Shown here: positions 56,992 to 64,000 of the stretch, one piece after another
Numbering within the stretch: position 1 is the first letter of the stretch
How the letters are laid out: each line of letters starts with the position of its first letter
Assembly (NCBI RefSeq): GCF_014633365.1
Contig: NC_068347.1
Coordinates: forward strand, 30,546,116-30,610,115
Origin: Diospyros lotus
Taxonomy: Eukaryota; Streptophyta; Magnoliopsida; Ericales; Ebenaceae
Direction of reading: 5' to 3'
Length of the DNA: 64,000 bases
Made by a program: the position numbers and the translations under genes
Notes under the pieces: generated by a model
Database searches by the model: none
Told to the model about the DNA's origin: nothing
The model's input: the letters and a program-made list of their open reading frames with translations, nothing else

Positions 56992-59804
56992 ATGTTGGGA
57001 GTATTTAGTAGCTCGATAGTGTCACCGCCGGAGGAGCTTGTGGCAGCGGGGAGCCGGACGCCGTCGCCGAAGACAACAGCGGCGACGCTGCTGAACCGGT
57101 TCCTTGACAGCAGCGCCTCCGCCGTGTCCCTACAGGTCGGCGACGATGCCCACCTGGCCTTCACTCACGACAACCAGAGCCCTCTGCTCCCCAGGTATAT
57201 AAACCTATACAGAAAACTCAAAACGATGCATGAGATCGCTCTTACGACAACGTTTGGCAACCCTGATGACAACAATTAGATGATAACTAATTTGACGAAT
57301 ATTTGTTTGAGAAAGGGATATGACCAAAATGATCTGGACTTGTTTAATGATTTATAAAACCGGCCGCCAAATAACTACTGTTTGGTTGCCGAGAAAGTGG
57401 CGGAAAATAGCAGGTTCTATAATTCCCATCTTACATCCTTTGGGATGAGATCTCGCTGCTACAGGTAAGAAATGAGATCAAGCAAATGCAATTTTCTCCA
57501 CACACACAAAAAAAAAAAAAAATCTGTGCTAAACTGAAAATTGACTATGGTTTGATCGATCGAATCGAGTCGAGTTGAGTTTCGAATCCAAATCGAGCCT
57601 CTCGTAAACGATTTTATTCATTTCCAGCCCTACCCACAGCCAGAATTCAGGGAGACTTAAAACTTTGATTTTGGTATAAACATTGCTGAAAATTTAAATT
57701 ATCTATTTATTAATTTTTTTGTGTCTTGGTCCCACTTTATCTTCCCCATCTGATGCGCACTGCCACTGAACCCTGGAGTCCTCTGTGTTCTGATTATCAG
57801 AGAAGACTACGAAATGATTGGTGAATTTTACCCACGAAATGTTATTTGAGTAGTTATTGATAATATTTTTGGTGAGGCTATAATATGGTATAAAATATAA
57901 TATATTAATATATAAATATTATAATTAAATATTCGGATGGTTAAAAGGTAGAGAGAAAAAAGATTCCACTTGATTTCTGGACCTTTTTCTGCTTTTTGCT
58001 TGATAGGCGTGCCTAACATTTTACCATGGTTGAGTTGAGGGAATTTCTCGATCCGACGGCTATGTCATGTGTGGGTTGTCACATGAACGGTCTGATGATA
58101 GTTACCTCCATGTTTCTCTCACTGGGTCACAATCTCAACCTACCTGAGTTGTGCCCCAATGGGTTACTGTCAGCCCCAAATTTGAGGCTGTAATATACTA
58201 ATAGTAGAAAACCAAAAACTTACTGAGTTGGGGCTGCAATTTTCCTTTTCCTTTGATGTCCTAACCCACCTATTTTGGTGTGTGATGTGGGAATTGGGCA
58301 GATCATTTGCAGTGAAGGATGAGATTTTCTGCTTGTTTGAGGGGGCACTTGACAACTTGGGGAGACTGAAGCAGCAATATGGGCTTGGCAAGTCTGCAAA
58401 CGAGGTGGTTCTGGTCATTGAAGCATACAAGGCACTCCGTGATCGTGCGCCTTATCCACCTAGCCATGTCGTCGGCCACCTTGCCGGCGACTTTGCTTTC
58501 GTTGTCTTTGACAAGTCCACCTCCACCTTGTTTGTGGCCACTGTGAGTGAATCCCGACACAACCCTTCAATATTAATTGCTCAACCGAACAAGCATTTAT
58601 CATTTTAGTTGGAGTTTGATTAGACTTGGGTTGCTGTGTATATGGTGCTACAGGATCAATTTGGTAAGGTTCCTCTGTACTGGGGAATCACAGCTGATGG
58701 ATATGTGGCTTTTGCTAATGATGCTGAGTTGCTTAAAGGTGCTTGCGGGAAGTCACTTGCCTCTTTCCCTCAAGGTGGGATTTATTTGCTTATTCATCTT
58801 ATAAATACCAATTTAGTGGACAGAATCATGAAGTCAGGAATGCCCGAGAATTACATGAAACTACTATTTTACTTGGGGTATTTTGCACTTTGTTCTTCTA
58901 TCTGATAAGATTGCCACTACTTTTTTACAGGATGTTTCTACTCCACTGCTGTTGGGGAATTAAAATGCTATGAGAATCCCAAGAACAAGGTCACTGCTGT
59001 TCCGGCAACTGAGGAAGAAATTTGGGGTGCAAAATTCATGGTAATAATAATGATTTAAACCAAGTAGTTGCAATTTAATTGGATGTTGTTTCATTTTGAA
59101 CCACCATATACATGTTTGTATTCACTTATATACTGACCCACATCACATGAAGTCAAGCCTCCAGAGTTAAATGTAAATAATGTCTTAGTTGCACTATAAC
59201 TAAGTCCGTAATGGTTTTTCACTAGTCAACAATAGGGTAGATCTTTTTTCATTTATGCATCCAATTTTGCAAAAACAGATTGGTTTTAGCAACTCTGTAG
59301 CCATAATATTACACATCTCATATAGCTCCATTTATTCATTTCTTGATATTATTTTGATTTCCATCAATGTGTCTGATGTCTGAAATGAAACTTTGGATCT
59401 TTGCTGGAAAAAAATATATTGTGAGTCTAAACATGGTGCACAATTGTCTAAATTTTTGCAATGATACAAAATGAAAGACAGTCCTAAAAACATAAGAAAT
59501 TAATTTGAAGAAATCCATTTCTTCCAGTTTGGAGGATTATATGCAATTACTTGCTATATAAACATGGTAACCTTCTATTGGGTAGTGATCATGAGAACAA
59601 TTCAAATTTCATTGCTAAAAGTAACAGCAGCAGAAACTTGGTAATCTTTGCCAGTTCTACATTAAGGATGATTGTTTTCTTCTACTTTCATGTACTTTAG
59701 GGGAAAACTACAATGTCCCCAATTGAAGTTCACTGCTGATGTGTAAATATGGTGAATGATAATTTCAGGTGGAAGGGCCAGCAGTTGTAGATCCCACAAA
59801 GTAA
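56992..59804 (+). CDS. Aluminium-induced protein with YGL and LRDR motifs (DUF3700, TSJT1-like)
   Basis: Five exons with matching phases: 56992-57194, 58302-58542, 58654-58774, 58931-59040 and 59769-59804; 236 residues. The protein starts MLGVFSSSIVSPPEELV, contains the diagnostic QQYGL (YGL 94-96) and KALRDRAPYP (LRDR 113-116), then VVGHLAGDFAFVVFD, LFVATDQFGKVPLYWG, FANDAELLKGACGKSLASFPQGCFYS, and ends VEGPAVVDPTK. This is a class II glutamine-amidotransferase-like fold, as in the glutamine domain of asparagine synthetase, but the N-terminal nucleophilic Cys is missing, so amidotransferase activity is unlikely. Family knowledge: transcripts rise with aluminium, wounding and dark or auxin treatment; the biochemical role is not settled. 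The first intron is long (1107 bp). An AATAAA at 60134-60139 fits the poly(A) signal. Confidence 0.94.
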
Positions 59805-60133
59805 AAAGAAGAACCATCCCTCTCTGCAGATATTCTCTCATCTTCATCTAAACGTGGGTGAATTAAACTTGGGTTTCTACATGGCTGTGAATGGAAGGGC
59901 AATGAATTGGGGCCATGTGAAAAAGAAGAGGAGAGTGGATGGATTGCGGTTGGTAAAATGAATGCACAAGTGAATGAGTGGTACTTGTGGTGGGGTAGGC
60001 TTGTGCCAATGTATCATTTACCCTTAACTTTGTAGGATCCTAGAGGTTGCTTTTGTTTGTTTGCTTGGCTTTCTAGGGTATTTATATAATGCCGCTTCAA
60101 TGGGTCATTGTAAAGCTGCTGCCTCTTCGCTGT

Positions 60134-60139
60134 AATAAA
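60134..60139 (+). terminator. Poly(A) signal of AILP-like gene
   Basis: AATAAA 330 bp downstream of the stop codon, in a T/G-rich 3' UTR context. Confidence 0.55.
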
Positions 60140-61915
60140 GTTTGAATCGATGGTTTGAGATCCTAAACTCATGAAGCAATCTAGTTAGGCTTGAAATTGA
60201 AGACTATTTGATAAATATATACATATATTATATATTTTACTCTTAGTACCTTGGGAAAAGAAGTTTTGTGGTCGTTGAAGAATAAGACATGGCCGCAAAA
60301 AAAAAAATCAAATAATAATTTCCTTTTCTCAATTATAAAACATGACAACGAAAATGAAGTAAATTTCGTTTTTATTTTCACAGTTTTGTGAAAAGTAATC
60401 TTTAACACATAGATAAAAAGTTTTAAAGATAATTATTAAACGTTACCATTTACCAAAAGTAGCGGTAATTAGTAGATGCCATTGTCAATGGTCGGACTTC
60501 AACTTGGTTCCGAATAAAAGTAGGTGGACAGAGGTAGGATGGATGCCTATTCTAGATAAATAATGACTTCTCAGAGCTGAAGGATTTAAAAAAAAAAAAA
60601 AAAGGAGAAGGATACATATAGGGAAGGTAGGAGAGAAGACCAAGGATCTGTTTTAATAATATATTATTTGTACATTATATTATCATTTGTGATAATAAAT
60701 AGACGAAAAATATGTTCTGCAGACTGGGAGAGCAGGTTGTGTGGGCCCCACCCCTCAATGGACCCACACCCCTCTCCCAATTTATTTACGCCACCCAAAT
60801 AAATAATACTAGTTATGTTTAAATAATTTTCAATTTTGAGCTGGTCCTAAACAATACCAGATCAAAAGGACTGAGGACCGGACCAAGTTTTGGCTCGTCC
60901 CAACCTGGTTTTTGAGCTCAGACATAATTCATCCAACTTTTGCATTTATAATTAACAAAATTTGTTGTGACAAATTTAATTATAATTAACATGGACATGG
61001 CAAAGTTTGCTTATTTTGCCTTTTCATCAGCAGCAATGACTGTAATTTTGACAAATTGGTAATCTCTTTATTTATGGTAATGCTGAGCAGATTTTTAATT
61101 TTAATACTCATAGAATTAACATTATTTTTTAGAAATTATAAACATTTTTTGCTATGTGTAAGAAGTATTCGTGTTTTAAAAAATAAACGCTTTTTATTAT
61201 GTAAAAGTCTTTGTAATTTTCAAAAGATAGAAACATTTTTAATTTTTAAAGTATTTATAACTTTTAAAAAGTAGTTGATAATTTGCGAAGAGATGTTGTT
61301 AATTCTTTAATTCTATGATCATCAAAATTAAGTATTAAAAATAAGTGACAATATAACATTATTGTTTTGTTTATACTTATTTTAAATATCATCTAAGTAT
61401 TTCCAGCATCCATCTAAACCTAAGCATTAAAATTGCGTTGGATGTCAAAGTACTCACTTAGTTCACAGGTTGGGGCACTATTATATTACCCACCGTCAAG
61501 CAACATAATAGTTACTCGATTGAGAAAGAAGAGGGTGAGCTCCATGCATGTGGTGTGGGGAGTGTAATACTTTATAAATAATATTCATAAAGTATAATTT
61601 GAATAAAAAAAAAAAATTCATAACACTTACACGTGACAAACCCTTTTTCAAAGGCACAGGAGAAGTCCTTTAACACAAGGTAATCCCTATGATGTAGGGA
61701 GTAGATGAATCCAAGTCAAGTAGGGAAAAACACATGATAGACATTTTAAATCTTTTTGGTGTTAAGTGTCTCAATCCCCGTAATCCTAGAATGAGATATT
61801 CCTCGCTTATCTAATAATTCAAATTTTAATCATTTATAAACTCAAAAAATCAAGAAGAATCAACTAATCCTTTATGATATAGGTGGGTGCAATTAATTCT
61901 TTTCATGATTCTCAT
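60140..61915. other. Intergenic DNA
   Basis: No gene recognised. Holds a poly-A run near 60588-60603 and a GGACCGGACC-containing patch at 60840-60930 resembling transposon-end relics. Confidence 0.5.
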
Positions 61916-62743
61916 GGCAAATCATACTAAAGGTCACCAAATTTTGGTGTATTTTGTAATGTGATCACTAAATTTTAATTATTTGTAAAGTAATTACAAA
62001 AGTTAAAAAATATTTTGCAATTTGATAACATTTAAGATTTTCTGGTGTGCATTTGCTAGAGCTCCTGACGTGACGCTAGCGTGGTAAATAGTCAAAGTCA
62101 GATGCTGAGTGTACAAAAATTACCAATGAAATTGTGCCATGTGACATAACCCCATCCCCATAAAATCTATTTTCCTTTCCCCCACCCCCTTTCTCTTTCT
62201 TCTCCACGGATGATTGAAGTAGTAGGATGACTGGAGACGGAAGTGGCAACGAAGTACCGGTGACTGATGGGTGAAGTAGTAGTGACCGAAGTAGCAGCTA
62301 GCGAAGCAGAAATGTTGATGGCAACAACTTCAACTACAACGATGAATGGCGATGGAGGCAACAACAATAGCAATAGAGACAAATGACAATGGTTGATGAC
62401 CATAAATGGAAGGTAGCAAACACAAGTAAGAAGAAAAAGAGAGAGAAAAATGGGGAAGAGAATGGGTTTTATGGGGATATGGGGGGTTGTACCACGTGAC
62501 ACATTTTCATTGACAGTTTTGTACACTCAACATATGATTTTGATTATTTGTCACTTAATTGCCACGCCAAAACCACATTATTGCCAAGGCAAAAGCTTCA
62601 GCGAATGTATGTCAGATAATCTTAAATGTGATCAAATTATAAAATATTTTAAAATTTTATGTTCACTTTACAATGAATTGAAGTTTAGTGACTATATTGC
62701 AAAAGTCACCAAAATTTAGTGACTTTTCATGTGATTTGCCTAA
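61916..62743. mobile_element. Mutator-type foldback element
   Basis: Left end GGCAAATCATACTAAAGGTCACCAAATTTTGGTG pairs with the complement of the right end near 62700-62740 (GGCAAATCACATGAAAAGTCAC). Arms continue inward for about 200 bp (TGATCACATTTAAGATT, TGTACACTCAACAT). Flanks GATTCTCAT (61907-61915) and AATTCTCAT (62744-62752) form a 9-bp TSD with one change. The interior (62150-62450) is a GGTGACGG / GAAGTAG-rich segment without a recognised protein. Confidence 0.7.
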
Positions 62744-63275
62744 ATTCTCATCATAAATCTTAACCTAAAAGATATAAATTAACTTTAAGAAGTGAACTAA
62801 GAGTATGATATTCTACATTAATCTTATAAGCTTATAAGATATTTGTTGAATTCTTTGATAATTTAAGCATAAGAGTGAATCTTCTTGATCGAGTCTCGAG
62901 ATAATTATTTTTGTTTCACTTATGTAGAACTTTCAAAACTAAATCAATTTAAGACGTGGTCCGACTTGTGAAAAATCTTATAAATTTAATTAGAGACTAA
63001 TTCATACATAATAAAAAGAAAATGAAATGATAGATTTTTTTCTCCTTATTTGGGGGAAGGATAGAATAAAAAGTAATAGAATTAAATGAGAATAATAGCT
63101 AAATGAGTCTGTTTACATCACATCTCTAATTTGCCATTCCAATCCCTTGTACCTATCATAGCCTCACGGTTGGGTCGGGTCGGATCTTGTCAACGCCATA
63201 GAACCAGAAGCCCGTCGGAACACGACGTTTAGAAACCCCCCAGAAATGGAAAACTGAAAGCACTGGCACTGGAAC
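62744..63275. other. Promoter-side intergenic DNA of the small protein gene
   Basis: No gene seen. Should include the promoter of the plus-strand small ORF. A TCGGGTCGGAT word lies near 63175-63186. Confidence 0.45.
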
Positions 63276-63323
63276 GTGGAGGAAAGAAAGGAGAGCCAGA
63301 GGCAGGAGAAGAAGAAGAAGATA

Positions 63324-63521
63324 ATGAGAGAAACGACGAAGAAGATGAACGCCATGAGATCTGGAGTAGTGATCATGGGGGCCTTGGCTTTCGGGTACCT
63401 GACCCTGCAGCTAGGTTTCAAGCCTTTTCTCCTGAAAGCTCAAGGAACTCTCCACAGCTCTGATCTGAACCACCAGAATGCTCCAAGAGTCCCAGATTCT
63501 GCTCAAACCAGCGATTCGTGA
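63324..63521 (+). CDS. Small single-pass membrane protein, function unknown
   Basis: I choose ATG 63324 (65 residues, MRETTKKMNAMRSG start) over the longer frame from 63276, whose extra 16 residues are only Glu/Lys/Arg/Gln. A hydrophobic segment of about 16-18 residues (VVIMGALAFGYLTLQLGF) is preceded by basic residues, suggesting a membrane or mitochondrial/ER anchor. The C-terminal tail (HSSDLNHQNAPRVPDSAQTSDS) is polar and probably disordered. It looks like a family of short plant proteins annotated as uncharacterised, which is recollection only. It is single-exon within the window. I do not assign a function. Confidence 0.6.
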   Translation: MRETTKKMNAMRSGVVIMGALAFGYLTLQLGFKPFLLKAQGTLHSSDLNHQNAPRVPDSAQTSDS

Positions 63522-63862
63522 CAATACCCAAGTAACAATGAAGCTGCAATCCATTGGATTTCTCTTCTTTTATCGCTATCCCTTGTGGGTTTCGTTTTTT
63601 GTGCTTTGTAATTGTTCCTGGTTCTCTTTATAGTCTGTAGTAATCAAAGACAGATTTTTTTGGATATTTGTTTGATTTTTTGAGTGCGATTGTATTATGT
63701 TAAACTGAAGCATACTGAGCCCATCTCCTGAGACATTATCTTGCTATGTTTGATCTTTTAATGGAGTGAAAGGGAAAAAAAGGGGAGGAAATCAAGTGAA
63801 AGAAGTCAAGTTCATTTCTTTTGCCTGGTTGATTTGGGAAAATGAGAAGACTTTCATTTCTT

Positions 63863-63930
<68 letters not shown>

Positions 63931-64000
63931 GTCACATGAGACTTGGAGAACTTATTGTGAATGATATTAGAGATCGTGCATCAGAGGCATTGGTGTCAAC
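63522..64000. other. 3' flank of the small protein gene
   Basis: Probable 3' UTR and intergenic DNA; nothing further recognised except the microsatellite at 63857-63930. Confidence 0.5.
63857..63930 (+). repeat. Compound microsatellite (TTC)n(TTA)n
   Basis: About 12 TTC units pass directly into about 13 TTA/ATT units, a perfect 74-bp compound trinucleotide repeat likely to be polymorphic. Confidence 0.9.

Overview
This is nuclear DNA from a flowering plant, most likely a eudicot. The evidence is spliced genes with short GT-AG introns, plant-only families (HIPP metallochaperone, NIP aquaporin, TAXI-like protein, aluminium-induced DUF3700 protein), AT-rich intergenic DNA and a dense, layered load of plant transposons. 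I cannot name the species.

Host genes, left to right: a HIPP32/33/34-type heavy-metal-associated isoprenylated protein (3853-5644, +, apparent 1-nt frameshift in a G run); a DsPTP1-like dual-specificity phosphatase (12166-14266, -, five coding exons reconstructed, possibly with a very long 5' intron); an intronless TAXI/basic-7S-globulin-like aspartic-protease homologue lacking catalytic motifs (39640-40821, -); a NIP7;1-like aquaporin (47447-48514, +, three exons); an aluminium-induced protein with YGL and LRDR motifs (56992-59804, +, five exons); and a small single-TM protein (63324-63521, +). They do not form a pathway; they are ordinary host genes separated by transposon-rich DNA.

Transposons make up most of the rest. 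At 14.9-24.05 kb a stack of LTR elements is nested like Russian dolls: element A (TSD GATGA) holds solo LTR B (TSD TTTCC) in its 5' LTR; B holds element C (TSD ACTAC); A's body also holds element D. None carries a recognisable pol. C and D carry spliced-looking fragments of host genes: an SF3B2 (SAP145) fragment in frame behind gag in C, and a DA1/DAR-type UIM-LIM segment in D. At 28.9-37.9 kb an old degenerate hAT element contains an intact hAT transposon (29064-32311) with 12-bp TIRs, a perfect 8-bp TSD and an uninterrupted 677-codon transposase.

Further right are hAT transposase relics, a tRNA-like SINE with a 14-bp TSD, a Helitron-like element containing a Mutator-type foldback element, several other foldback elements, two non-autonomous hAT elements, a solo LTR and a deleted copia-type element. 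The best candidates for something new are the gene-capturing LTR family (C and D) and the intact hAT element. All family names rest on reading motifs by eye; no database search was run.
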